Of a stretch of DNA of 64,000 bases, positions 48,801 to 60,051 are shown one piece after another; the first letter of the stretch is position 1, and each line of letters opens with the position of its first letter. The stretch is from Dysidea avara. Taxonomy: Eukaryota > Porifera > Demospongiae > Dictyoceratida > Dysideidae. The notes beneath the pieces are model-generated. The model was given only the letters and a program-made list of their open reading frames with translations, did not search any database and had not been told where the DNA came from. The stretch spans positions 27,299,555 to 27,363,554 of the forward strand of contig NC_089276.1 of assembly GCF_963678975.1 (NCBI RefSeq), given 5' to 3'. A program made the translations under genes and the position numbers.

Positions 48801-50973
48801 ATGGCAGTAAATATGTATTAAGTAGATACCAATAAAACAAAAGGTGGTACTTTCGTGGAGTCTTGACCTAAATTAGGCGAATACTAAGGAAGAACTAATT
48901 TTAAAATCTGAAAGCAGCTACAACATAGAGTATTTGTATGCAATTCAAAATATTTAAATATATTTTTGTTTGTCATTACATACAGTTACTGATATTCTTT
49001 TTGTACATGGTCGTTTATGGAATGACTATTTCATTGCAGCCAATTCTTCTCTTGTAACTGTCTTCATTGATGGTTTCTATGAGGTGATTGGTGACTGTGT
49101 CATGTGGTCAGGTGTTATGTGTTGTATACCAACAGGAGCCAGTTGCTGTGGCAACATTGTATAATGTCAGGGCTGTACAACATGAACCATCTAGTCAGAG
49201 AAATGGACGCATCACTCAACATTATGGGGCTAGCCTAACGAAGATATTTGACCTTTATCCGGTAATTTGAAATACATTTTTCAGATTTAATGTGTGTTTA
49301 TAGGATGCAGAATATGCAATTATTTTGGAGGAAGACCTCGAAGTATCACCAGATTTTTTCAGGTTGTTATTGTTTACTGCTACTACATTACTTGTATATC
49401 ACTTGCTGTTACCATAGTTATTTTAGTCAGACAATCGGTTTAATGGGTAAAGATGATTCAATATATTGTATATCAGCTTGGAATGATCTGGTGAGTGTGT
49501 GCATGTGTGTGTTGTGTGTGTGATATGTCTTTGGTCATTTTTGTATTAATTGTTTTGGTGTTCACTTATGCGTATGTGATGTGTTCCTCTGGACAAGGAA
49601 GAACGGCTGTAGCCAATTGCCTGGAGGTTGTTGTGTGTGTGTGTGTGTGTGTGTGTTGTGTGCATGTACATTTGTGTGAGTGTATGTGTATGCATGTGTG
49701 TGTGTGCGTGCGTGCGTGCGTGCGTGCGTGCATGCATGTGCAGTGTTTGAGTGTGCTTGTGTGTGCATGCATGTGTGTTGTGTTCATGTGTGTCACTGTC
49801 ACTCTCAATGTTACCATAGGGATATGAACACTCCTGTAAGGATAGTCAGTTACTGTACAGAGTAGAGACAATGCCAGGACTGGGATGGCTATTGAAGCGT
49901 AAAATGTTCAAAGAAGAACTAGAGCCAATATGGCCAACTCCAGACAAACTATGGGACTGGGACATGTGGATGAGAATGGATGGAGTGAGAAAGGAAAGGT
50001 AAACTATATGTTTTTATAGTTTTCACGGACTATTTCTGTTTGTGATGTCAGGTTTTATTTTCTATACTTGCTTAAAACGTTTCATGTGTAAACATGATGC
50101 TAAGAACTGCATTGTAGTCCTTGTAGCCAGCTAGCACAAAGCTGAAGTGTGTATGAAGAGCTTTGGAATTTAGTAAATAATTATTCTGAAATGCCAATGT
50201 AGAGATGTTCCCACAGGGCTGTGTTGTAATACCTTTGTTCATATCTCTTGTTTCACTAGTTTTTCATCACTTGGATCTTTAATTCATTTTTAACATGATG
50301 ACATTTAATTATATTTGTTTTACATGTCATAGAGAGTGCATCATACCTGATGTATCACGGACATATCACTTTGGCAACTCTGGTACTAATGTCAACCCAT
50401 ACTTCCAAGAGGTATATTTTAAGCGACACAAACTCAACACACAACCAATGGTGGAACTGAAGGATATAGACAGGTACCTCAACCTCTACCAAGAGCATGA
50501 CACAATTACTACTGTATGTTAATACAGGATGACACAGGATAAATATGAAGACCTCCTTCATCAGTTAATACAGTGAGGGTATATTGTTGTTGTTAGTGAC
50601 TATATTAGATGGTAACAGAGGAACATCGAAGCACTTAGAGGGTGATCCGTGTAGTGGTCATTTTGTGCCAGAAACTATGGTAGTGTTTTTGTTAAAATTT
50701 TTGTATGTTAATTTTATATTATGTCAGGGTGAGACATACACAGTATACATCAGTAAAAATGGTGCTTTGGATTATGGTACATGGTTGAGAGTGGCCAAGT
50801 GCTTAAGGCTGTGGGACCTTGATGCTCGTGGATTCCATAAGGTAAATACATGTGGTTATACATATTTTCAAAGTAATTACTGTTGTTTTATCTCATAGAG
50901 CTTGTGGAGGTTTTGGTTCAATAGTAATCACATCATTGTGATAGGCTGTCCTGATTCTCCATACTGCATGTGA
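45816..50973 (+). CDS. POMGNT1: Protein O-linked-mannose beta-1,2-N-acetylglucosaminyltransferase 1 (5' end missing)
   Basis: A Golgi type II glycosyltransferase that adds GlcNAc to O-mannose on alpha-dystroglycan-like proteins. Exons: 45816-45939, 45986-46056, 46861-46926, 47131-47244, 47293-47362, 47417-47464, 48151-48336, 48496-48533, 48585-48655, 48708-48739, 49040-49083, 49136-49261, 49304-49362, 49418-49490, 49820-49998, 50333-50473, 50528-50572, 50597-50679, 50728-50841, 50899-50973 (TGA). The first shows part of a membrane anchor ([15 protein letters not shown]). Exons 2-6 form the FAM3/ILEI-type stem domain ([32 protein letters not shown]). The GT13-type catalytic domain follows: [26 protein letters not shown] (metal-binding acidic motif), [40 protein letters not shown]. 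All phases agree except the 50572/50597 junction, off by one. The catalytic motifs are intact. The closest alternative, MGAT1, lacks the stem domain. Confidence 0.93.
46411..46755. mobile_element. hAT-like MITE, 345 bp, in POMGNT1 intron
   Basis: Inverted ends CAGCGGCGGAGGAAG and CTTTCCGCCGCCTATG. A perfect 8-bp target duplication CCTGTGGT lies at 46403-46410 and 46756-46763. It contains the GACC-A(n)-GGTC hairpin (46486-46517) and two TATTAGAG modules (46612-46650). A G run and a C run lie near the right end. Confidence 0.88.
49491..49805 (+). repeat. GT-rich microsatellite starting at the POMGNT1 donor
   Basis: The donor GTGAGTGTGTGCATGTGTGTG directly after exon 49418-49490 begins a broken GT repeat. 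Purer (GT)n and (GTGC)n blocks lie at 49628-49655 and 49700-49800, filling most of this 329-bp intron. Confidence 0.9.
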
Positions 50974-52240
50974 GCCAGAGTATATCGTTGCGTATGTTTG
51001 TCCCATGTTTTTATGTTATTGTAGACACAAGCCAGAAAATTTATCACTCATTTTCTGATTGGGATGTGTACGGAGAGTTGACACTCCACAAAATGAAGTA
51101 CATGAATGAATTTGGTGACTGTTCTTGCCCAGAAAACTGTAGTCACCTGATTCATTGTGTTGTAATGAAGTGTGTTGGTAATGAGTACATGAATTTAAGT
51201 GAATGTTTCAGTCCAATATGTGCACATGGCTTATAATTAGGTTTTAACCTGCAACCCCAAGTTCGCTATTAATGTTATCAACTTATCATATCTAGCTTGT
51301 CTGTACACAGTATGTACTACACACCCAGAACTTTTATACATACTTATTGTACTACAACAAGATATTTTACTGTATTTGAAATCTGTCTATGTATCTATAA
51401 ATTACATCTTTACCATGATGATGTGAAAATTGCATACACAGCAGTAAAGCTGAATAGAAATGAGCTGGCTTTTTCTGGCATTTCTTTTTTCTCACCTACT
51501 ACGTTCAATATTTTACTAAAAGTTTATTTATGTCAATATAATGTTGATTATTGCAGTATCTCAAGTTCAAAAGCATGTGTGGCTGTTCAGTTAGGATATT
51601 AGAGGCTATTGTAGTAGAGTATCTAGGTGCTCTGGTATAACAAGGAACTGTTGTTACTTTCTATTATGCTCTTCACTTTTATCTGAAAAGCAATACAGCT
51701 CATGAATACATAATTCACAATTAGCTATACACTACTAATCGAGCTACTAACATGTGTTATAGCTAGTCTGTATAGCTAACAGTAACTAGTTATAATTCAA
51801 GCACAGTCACTACCAAATGGCTAATTGAAATAAGCTAAAAACTGATGCAGGAGGACACCAGACATTGGCAGACAACAACGGTACCAGTTGGAATGACTTT
51901 TCAAAAGTTTTTTAGCTAGGTTATTTTAATACCGGTAGCTATACATATTATATATAATGAGACATAATAAAGATTAGGCCAAATATAAGTTTACTCATCC
52001 TCCAATACTCAAAATAGCAATGTGGGAGCTCTTTAATTATTATTATTATTAACTGGATAGTTGTATTTATTTAGCTAGCTACAAGATACTCAAAATGCAA
52101 TTTCCTTAGTCTGCTCATCCTAGTTAGCTAGCTAACAACTTAGGTGCTGTATGGTTGCACTCAACCACCAGTCTCTCACACCAGTCAGAGATACAAAAAA
52201 ATCCTTAAGAAAAATGGCAACGCGGGCGGGGAAGAGAAAA
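50974..52240. other. Region downstream of POMGNT1
   Basis: Frames of about 88-100 codons at 50970-51236 and 51297-51602 are Cys-containing but show no domain I recognise and no conserved splice context. They could be 3' UTR. The rest is AT-rich DNA. Confidence 0.4.
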
Positions 52241-52590
52241 TTTCAGTATTAATGACTTGTCTCAATCTTTAGAAGTAATCAAAGTATAAAGCTGAAGAAA
52301 TTTCTATGGAACCATTTTCTAGTCAATTTTGACAACACACCCTGTAGATTTCATTACTTGTGCCTTTGTTCTCGATGCCCGCTCCAAGACTCCTGCACCA
52401 AGCAATTACGTATAGTTATTTTAGATAATTGTAAGTAGATAACTATAGTTAGTTAACTACATAGGCTACCAGAGCTGGTGTCTGGTAGACCCTCAGAATT
52501 GTATGTCCCCTTGCAAGCCAAAGTTTTCTGTATGTGTAGTTGTACCACAATTCTGTAAAGCAATACTATATTATTATTATTATTAATCAG
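52240..52590 (+). pseudogene. LINE 3' end fragment, same family as 62375-63229
   Basis: SIKLKKFLWNHFLVNFDN, then CRFHYLCLCSRC, corresponds to RIKSFLWNHFITNFNS, then HKYHYLCPCGNC in the LINE at 62458-63033. The tail has CTGGTAGACCCTCAG and ends in an ATTATTATT tract. Confidence 0.8.
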
Positions 52591-54119
52591 TGGTCATAAG
52601 AACAAAATCATGATCACGAACAACCGATTGTGGGTTTCACCATAATGATTAAGGACGTAGTTATATTGTTCCAAGTCTCTGAGAGTTTTTTTGTTCAAGC
52701 ATAAGTTTATTCGTCGACTGTACAACTGTATCCATTTTTTTGTGCGGTGACTCGCGCGGATGGCTGATTCCAAGAGGCCAGAGCTCGGGCCAGAGGGCTT
52801 CTCGTCTGGCTTGACTGACCACCAGCATCAAACAACACTGAAACAATCGTCAAGTGAGATATCTAACTAGCTAGCTATAGCTATTCATTTTAGCTATGTT
52901 TGTTTTATTATCATTATGATTAAAGTACTTGGTAAAGGCAGACTCGGAGCCTGTATACCAGAAGGCCTTATAAAGGCCTGTGGAACTGGGACACATGGTC
53001 CCACTAAAGATATTATATAGCTTATAAGTATCAAATCCTTAGCTATTGCACCTGTCAATATTTTGCCTCGCCTCTCCTGAGGGAATTAGACTGCACAGAT
53101 GTACTATACTGAGTCAGTCTGAGTGGTATTAGCTAAAAGCTTGTCAAATACCCTACCACAAGTAAGGGATTTTGCAGAAACAGTTGTAGTTAATGTATTG
53201 TACATTTGCAGGTAGTTAATTATAATGCACGTATGTGTGAACTGGATTTCTTTGGTGGACTGGCCCCCTTGGACAAACTCACCCTGGCTGTCCAGTAGCA
53301 TTGAAACTGGGTCAGTATACTGCTGACTTGGATGACCCACTGACCCAGATGGCAATCCAGTGTATTTCACCCAGATATGACGTGGAAAGTTGAGATGTAT
53401 GGCAAGAACTGCACTTGACTAGAATTTCAAGTTATCAGTGTAACTGAACAGTTATATTATAACTAAACAGGCGAACTTTATAATTAATGCTCAGTCAATG
53501 GGTGTGGTTCCACATATGTATTAAGTTTAACAGACAGCTATTGTAGATCCTATACACACCTACATGGGATAAGAATTCGCACCCTTGCTTTACTTTGATG
53601 TTAACTAGGTGGTGAAAAGTCTGAACCATTGTTTTGCTACAGTAATCTTGTTGTCTACTGCAAATAGAGCAGAAAGGTAATAGTTGAGGAAAATGATATA
53701 ACAGTAACAAAATTTGCTAAGAGGCCCGAGCGACTAATACTTTGGCTAACTGTAAGTCTTAAATTGTTCGCTGTATGAATTTCAAATTCAGTACGTAATT
53801 GTAGTACTGTATAAGCAATCAAACTCTTTCTCCATTGATAGTGCATGTTCTAGTCTTGCTGCTTGAATGATGAGACATTACAAATTTTGGCTAGCTTAAA
53901 TGAAGCCTTCTTAGTTTACAATTTACTTTGTGTATCTTTGTTTATTGAACTGAGGTCAACTCATCGTCCCTAATTTCCCCTTGAATAATGAAATTATACC
54001 TTAAAGATCAGTTACTTATGCATTAATGAATGTAGAGAAGTGTTGATGGAGGTGTGAAAGTGTTATAATGTAGTGTTGGGGCAATTGCTTTTTACTTTTT
54101 AAAAGTAACTCATTACATA

Positions 54120-54905
54120 TCAAGACACACGGTAGTGTGTCGTGCGGCCCAAGAAGCTGGCGCGCCACACCGTGAGTATATTTACAGGAAGAAAGAAAAT
54201 GTAATTTTCACACCTTTGTAGCTCCATGATCCCTTATCCAATTGGAACTAGTTTCACTACAGAGGTGCCCGCCAGGTAGGCCACACTACATACCAAATTT
54301 GAAGGAAATCACCCCAGCCGTTTCTGAGATATGAGTGGCTAAAGTTTCATTTTAATTTCTTCATTTTTTATCTTTGCCATAGGGGGCTACAGGGGCTTTG
54401 ATTTCTTTTCGCACACTTTGAAAAAATTGCTATAAAACACAAACTTGTACCTCCATTGTATCGATATTTGGCAGAAGTAAAGAGCGTATAAAGGTGCATC
54501 CGCGTACCAAGTTTGCTATGAATCTGATAAATATCCAAGGAGTTATGAGCGTTTATTCACGTAAAGAAAGATGAAACGTTTGTCATGGCTACGGAGTAAA
54601 CTGAGTAGAGGAATAACTTGAAAATTCATGTGTACATATAGGCTGATCATCTTAGGAGTGCCTTTTGGTGGTTAGAACAGCAACAGACTTACAGCTACAA
54701 AGTTATAAAGCAAACACCGAGCAAGTGTAAAATCGCGGGATCGAGATACTCTAATAGAGTAGTCACTGGGGGAAAAAAGGTGCAAAAAAAATGTTGAAAA
54801 AAACCCAACTGATCATGACCAGAGTTCGAACCAAGGACCTCCATACTTAACACTTGCATCCTTAACCACTGAACCACTGCTATCTCGGCTGATCACTTCA
54901 CTTAA
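54120..54905 (-). mobile_element. Hairpin-ended, tRNA-headed repeat element (copy B)
   Basis: Read on the minus strand: a tRNA-like head (A-box-like AGTGGTTCAGTGGTTAAGG near 54893-54875 and B box GGTTCGAACTC near 54833-54823), a T-rich stretch, one CTCTAATAGAG module (54739-54766), about 600 bp of body, and a 3' terminal hairpin GACACAC-loop-GTGTGTC (54124-54141) ending CTTG. The architecture fits a SINE with an unusually long body. No frame is conserved between copies. Confidence 0.75.
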
Positions 54906-55274
54906 TTTCTACCTTATAAATGAATATTCTAGCTTAATAAGTAAAACTGATCTACCAATAGAAACTAGAACATTCTATGTGTGTTCTATTAGATGATTTC
55001 AGCGAAAGCAAAAATGTGCGCTCTATTAGAGCATTAGCACCATACTATTGTTGCAACACTTTGAGGCTCAGTCTAGTAGCTATTTCATCAAATCAGAGCC
55101 ATTTTCGTATTGATCAGTGGTATATTTGTAGTATTAACTTAGTTTCGCCCCCAGGCGGTCTGCGAGCAGACTAGTATGACCGACTCATGCCAATCATCAT
55201 AATCATCACAATAAGTGCTATGCTAGCAAAACTTGTGATACAACAGCCTGGAAATCATATCCCAGTAAAAACAT

Positions 55275-55562
55275 CAAAACCTTGGTTTTGAAAATACAAA
55301 AAGAAGTGAAATCCACTCAAAAACAGCCAAACTATAAAAAAAAGAGTGCGACCCTTAAAAGCTTGGGTGAAAAAAGTTGTGAAATCAAAGGTGGCGGCCA
55401 AGAAATGGCTGCAATGATGTTGATGCTAATAATGACTGTGATTTATTAGCATTAACATCATTGCAGCCATTTCTTGGCTGTCACCTTTGATTTCACAACT
55501 TTTTTCACCCAGGGTTTTGAGGGCCGCACTCTTTTTTACAGCTTGGCTGTTTTTGAGTGGAT
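55275..55562. mobile_element. Foldback element, AACAGCC family, copy 2
   Basis: A palindrome at 55311-55562 with ends ATCCACTCAAAAACAGCC and complement; internal arm GCAATGATGTTGATGCTAAT and complement. A hairpin CAAAACC-TT-GGTTTTG (55275-55290) lies across a 20-bp linker, as in copy 1. Confidence 0.88.
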
Positions 55563-55909
55563 TACTATTACTTGCAACTGAAACTATTTAGTTACAGTTA
55601 CATGTTACCCATGAAATAAAGTAACTATATTACATAATTATTATATGTGACTGGATTTTGGAAAAACAATCCAAATTGCACATTAGAAGTTTCGAGATAA
55701 ATGGTTTTAAAGAATTCAAGTCAGCATAACTCTCCAAGGATAACAAGCACACGTATGAAACTTACACCAAAGATGCATCAATCTGTTACCTTTCAGACCA
55801 CTTCCAGTACTTGTAGCTGCTGGTAGAGTTTCCCACCAAATAAGATAGAAACTCTGAGCTGTTGGATGAGCGAAGTAGTATCGCGAGTGCTCACAAAGGG
55901 GTGGAGGGT

Positions 55910-55933
55910 GGGGGGGGGGGGGGGGGGGGGGGG
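55910..55933 (+). repeat. Run of 24 G
   Basis: An uninterrupted G run within a G-rich stretch (55898-55946); likely to form a quadruplex and to be length-unstable. Confidence 0.95.
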
Positions 55934-57107
55934 TGGTGGGCTGGGCAAGGGCTAGACCTCAAAATGGAGGCAGACCACGATTGGAGTCCAGAGACGAGAT
56001 TACAGGGCTGCGCTGGCTCCTTAGTGGCTGATATGTAGCAAAATCCAAAGAAAGATGTCTGGCCAACATTATCAGGCTGTCCACCAGTAAACCACTGATT
56101 CTTGCCAAGCCAGGTCCTTCACAAGGCCTAAAACTGCCACTCGAGCTCTACACACCATCCAGAAAAGACGCCTGTTGAAACCAGCCTTGAGTAGTTTGAG
56201 TGGTACTGAGGGTCAAAACTAGTAGTACAATAGTGTAGCTATCCACTGGTGGTGTTAGTTTGATTTTGCCTGATGTGCGATTTGGATCGGTTTTGTAAAA
56301 TCTTGTCACATATTACTTTGTGTCCACAGCCTTAAGCTGTCACGTGTGCAACTACCACCATATCATGTGACATGATTGCATTGTTAGACAATGGTTAAAT
56401 TTGTATTCAAGAGAAAGAAACAAGCTACACTCATGTTACTTCATTGTGGCTGGACGTTAGCTACTCAGTGGATTGGTAACGAGAGTAGTAACCTTGTAAC
56501 TTACAGCAAGGGTAAATAATGGAATTCACTCTTGCTTGCAGTAATAAAATTACTTACTATTAGATTCATTACAGTAACTGCATTACTTATGTAATGCGTT
56601 ACATTTGTAAGTAAAGAAACTTGAGTTATATTACCTGTTTTTATAGCATATTTCGTTATACGTAATTACTTAGTTACCACAAAAGTAATAATATTATGTA
56701 ACTGGTTACATAAGTAACGCGTTATCCCCCAACACCGTTAAAACTTCAAATTTCTATCCCAGGTGTGTAAAAAATATGTAGCCAATGCATTTCCAGTGGG
56801 TGTGGTTTGTGCATATCTTCAAGTAGAAACACACCATACTAATGAATTGGTGTGGCTACATGCATGTATGCTACAAACAGCACCACACATTCCTGAGGCT
56901 GTAAGTGGGCATGGCTCACAAATGAAGCTGACCTCAAGAGTATATCAGTCAATTAGTGGGTGTTGCTCCATGTAAGCCTGCAGACAGCCTATAGATTTGT
57001 GCATGTGCATATACCTACAGACTGCACTACTTCTATACCAATAAATTGGTGTGCTTCTACATTTACTTACAAACAGTAATCTCAATAAGTGGGTTTGGCC
57101 ATAGCTA

Positions 57108-57413
57108 CAGGGGCGGATCCAGGGGGGGTTCAAAGGGTTCCATGGAACCCCCCTTTTGAAAGAACCTCTCTTACTCGAGATACTCTAATAGAGCAGTCAA
57201 GATCGAGATACTCTATTAATAGAGCAGTCACAGTATTCTTAAGAGGAGCAGTGTAGCAGGCTACGTGTGGAGTTATAAATAAGAAAATATAGTTGGTGAG
57301 GGACAGCTATTGTCAGCAGGTGATGACCTTTTTTTTGGTCTTCGACTCATAGCTAGGCTGAAGTTGCAATTCCAGAGTGTAACCCCCCTTTTAAAAGTCT
57401 GGATCTGCCCCTG
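57108..57413. mobile_element. MITE with CAGGGGCGGATCCAG ends
   Basis: CAGGGGCGGATCCAG and CTGGATCTGCCCCTG form the ends. The interior has two CTCTAATAGAG modules (57173-57230) and, in reverse, the GACC-T8-GGTC hairpin (57325-57340). The flanks share no clear duplication. Confidence 0.8.
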
Positions 57414-58544
57414 TATTATTCTATATACTATCTATGGTTTAGCTCATGAAAGAAGCTGGGTTGCAGCAGTACTAGCATTAATGCACTTCCACTTTGTCAA
57501 ACTAATTCATTTCACAAACAATTCAATCAGCCAGATGATCTGTAAAGTGGGTCAGACCAGGACACAATATGATCCGGTTGACCTAGGTGACCTGACCCAG
57601 TTTCCACTCTGTGCCAGTACAATAAATAAACGAGAATAAACGAGAAGTATATAATCAACACACTGTGTAACAGCCAGCTGTGTAATTTTTACAACCATTG
57701 ACTGAATTTGAAATTCAACAGTTTGTAATACCCAAGGGGTGTGACAAGACATGAATATAAATCCCATTTAGCATAATAGTTGGGGTGTGGCATTGTGCCT
57801 TATTGAGCACATTTCCATGTTCTACAACTAGTTTCTTCCTGGATGCCACAGTCTATCTATAGCCTACACTAGCTAGCAATGAAATCACTCCACAACATTG
57901 TTTCATAGTTGGATCTTACTAATCTAGGCCTTCACAGAAAGTTTAAACAAGACAGCACTTGCACTATTTAAACGATAATTATTTTTAGAGCAGCTTAACA
58001 CACTTAAATGCCATAATGGCATTTTCAGTGATTTCAAAGGCAAAAGTATGAAGTTTGGCCAGTAGGAAAGGTCACAATGTAATACACTTCATATAATTGT
58101 CGGTGATTTTATCACACACACGAATTGTAAATAAATTTGGGGTGTGCGCACTATTTTCAGAGGGGATTTCAGCTGAAACCATTGTAACCCCTCTGTATCC
58201 GCCACTGATTACGCAGTAGCTATCTATGTAGCTATAGGCCACTGACTGAGCTATCAAAAAGCTGGACTATATACACTTCTCAGTCTGGGATCACATTTAT
58301 TGAAAACTTCCTGAACCTGAAACCACCTCTGGATCTGCCACTGGTAAATAACCTCATGTGGCTCAGTTTTCATTTTTGGGGGAATTCCCTAGTTGCTGAA
58401 AGGGTAAACTGTCTAACTATGCAAAAGTAACTTCACTAGTGAGGATTTATATACAACCAAGGTTTTATGGTTAGCTGCTAACGAGAAACCAACTTTCATA
58501 TCCTTGGGTCCTAACTCACCGCATGAATCAAGTATGAAAAAAAA

Positions 58545-58765
58545 TTTTAATAACGGCTATTCAGGTGAATTTGGTGCCAAACTCTAGTGAAAGTTGGATA
58601 AGGCAACACAAATTCACCTGAACTGTTGTTATTAATTTTTTTTGCCATTAACCTACTGTCACAGTTATTTCTTGGCCGCCACCTTTCATTTCACATCTTT
58701 TTTCACCCCGGATTTTTGGGGGCTGTACCCTTTTTTTTGCAGTTGGCTGTTTTGTATAGATAGAA
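58545..58765. mobile_element. Foldback element, AACAGCC family, copy 4 (damaged)
   Basis: The right arm is complete (CATTAACCTACTGTCACAG ... GCAGTTGGCTGTTTTG); only the inner part of the left arm remains (TTTTAATAACGGCTATTCAGG). Confidence 0.75.
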
Positions 58766-58824
58766 TGTTCTAGAACAATCCAGTACTTCTCTATGAAATC
58801 ACAAACGTTTATTTATAAGCAGAA

Positions 58825-59576
58825 TTAAGCGAGGTGGTCAGCCAAGTGGTTCAGTGGTTAAGGATGCTGGTGCTAGGTATGGAGGTCCCTGGCTTGAACT
58901 CTGGTAAGCTATTTTAGACATTTTTGTGCACCTTTTTACCCCACGATGAATGCTCTATTAGAGTATTTCTATCCCGTGATTTTTAACTTTGCTTTATAAC
59001 TTTGTAGCTGTAACTCTATTGCTAATTAAACTATCAAAAAGCACTGCTATGGTGATCAGCCTATGTACACACCAATTTTCAAGTTATTCCCATATTTGGT
59101 TTACCCTGTAGCCTTGACAAAAGTTAGATCTTTTTTTATATGAATAAACGCTCATAACTCCTTGGATGTTTATCAAATTCACAGCAAAGTTGGTATGTGA
59201 ATTCACCTTTATGTGCTCTTCATTTGTGCCAAAGATCAATGCAACCAAATTACGCATTTACATTTTATAGAAATTTTTGCAAGGTGTCTCGAAGCCCTGG
59301 TAGCCCCCTATGGCATAAGATGAAAAAATTGAAGAAACTAATTGAAACTTTATGGCTAAATAAAAGAATATAAAACACTGAATGCCCATGGCTGTTGTGA
59401 ATTTAATCAAATTTGCTGTGTGGCCTATCCTACCTGGTGGACAATTATAATGGGCTTTGGAGAAGGGGCCATGAAGCATGCATGCGTGAAAAAACTGTTT
59501 TCTTTCATCTTGTATACTCATGATGTGGCGTGCTGGCTTTCATGGCCCACCGCACAATGCACTATTGTGTGTCTTG
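58825..59576 (+). mobile_element. Hairpin-ended, tRNA-headed repeat element (copy C)
   Basis: A tRNA-like head 58828-58905 (GTGGTTCAGTGGTTAAGG and GGCTTGAACTCTGG), one CTCTATTAGAG module (58949-58960), the same body as copies A and B, and a decayed terminal hairpin at 59556-59573 followed by TTGAT. Confidence 0.8.
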
Positions 59577-59749
59577 ATGTACATGCCCTTTAAAACTTCA
59601 TTGTACATGTATAGACCATACCTTACTTGTGGGCAACTTGTATGCTTTATTTGGGTTATGTGATTGGGAGCTTAAATTCAATGTTTTATCCATTACATAC
59701 TATTCTGTTGACTGATTTACTGTACATGCAATAAATTGTATATACATAG

Positions 59750-60051
59750 GTACAACTAGACCAACTCTAAAGAAGCTTCAAAATGCTTGGGTTATTACTA
59801 ATGTGGGCTCCAAGTGGTATCAATTGGGAATACAGTTGTTGGATGAGGATCAAGCACCACAGTTGAAAGTTATTAGAGCAAATAATGATGATGTGACAGG
59901 ATGTTGCACTGCAATGTTTGACTATTGGTTACAAACTCATCCCAATGCCAGTTGGTATGAGCTAGTGGCAGCACTGAGGGCACCAGGTGTTGAACTGAAT
60001 GGAGTAGCTGCATCTGTGGAAAGAACATTTCATGGTTTGTCAACACAATAA
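59750..60051 (+). CDS. Death-domain-containing protein, terminal exon
   Basis: After a TACATAG acceptor, a frame of 100 residues runs to TAA. It begins TTRPTLKKLQNAW and contains WYQLGIQLLDEDQAPQLKVIRANN, a central MFDYWLQTHPNASWYELVAALRAPGVELNGVAASVERTF and a short tail. The spacing of W, LG..L, FxxWL and SWxxLVxAL matches the six-helix Death domain, a homotypic adaptor fold of apoptosis and innate signalling. No upstream exon is recognisable in the preceding 3 kb, which are filled by the repeat at 58825-59576 and AT-rich DNA, so partner domains are unknown. AATAAA follows at about 60119-60124 (TAATAAAAC). It may be the last exon of a gene whose other exons lie further upstream, or an orphan. 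Confidence 0.7.

Larger units (their letters stand above)
54072..56736. mobile_element. Old TIR element with GGTGTTGGGG ends, host of later insertions
   Basis: The left end AGTGTTGGGGCAATTGCTTTTTA and right end TAACGCGTTATCCCCCAACACC are imperfect inverted repeats; subterminal AAGTAACTCATTACAT / GTAATGCGTTAC words recur in both orientations (54100, 55575, 56550-56720). The interior is occupied by the hairpin-ended element (54120-54905) and a foldback element (55275-55562). No exact target duplication found. Confidence 0.6.

Noticed and set aside
54120-59576. Canonical Helitron
   Set aside because: A terminal hairpin is present, but the end reads CTTG and not CTRR, no TC 5' end was seen and the head is tRNA-like.
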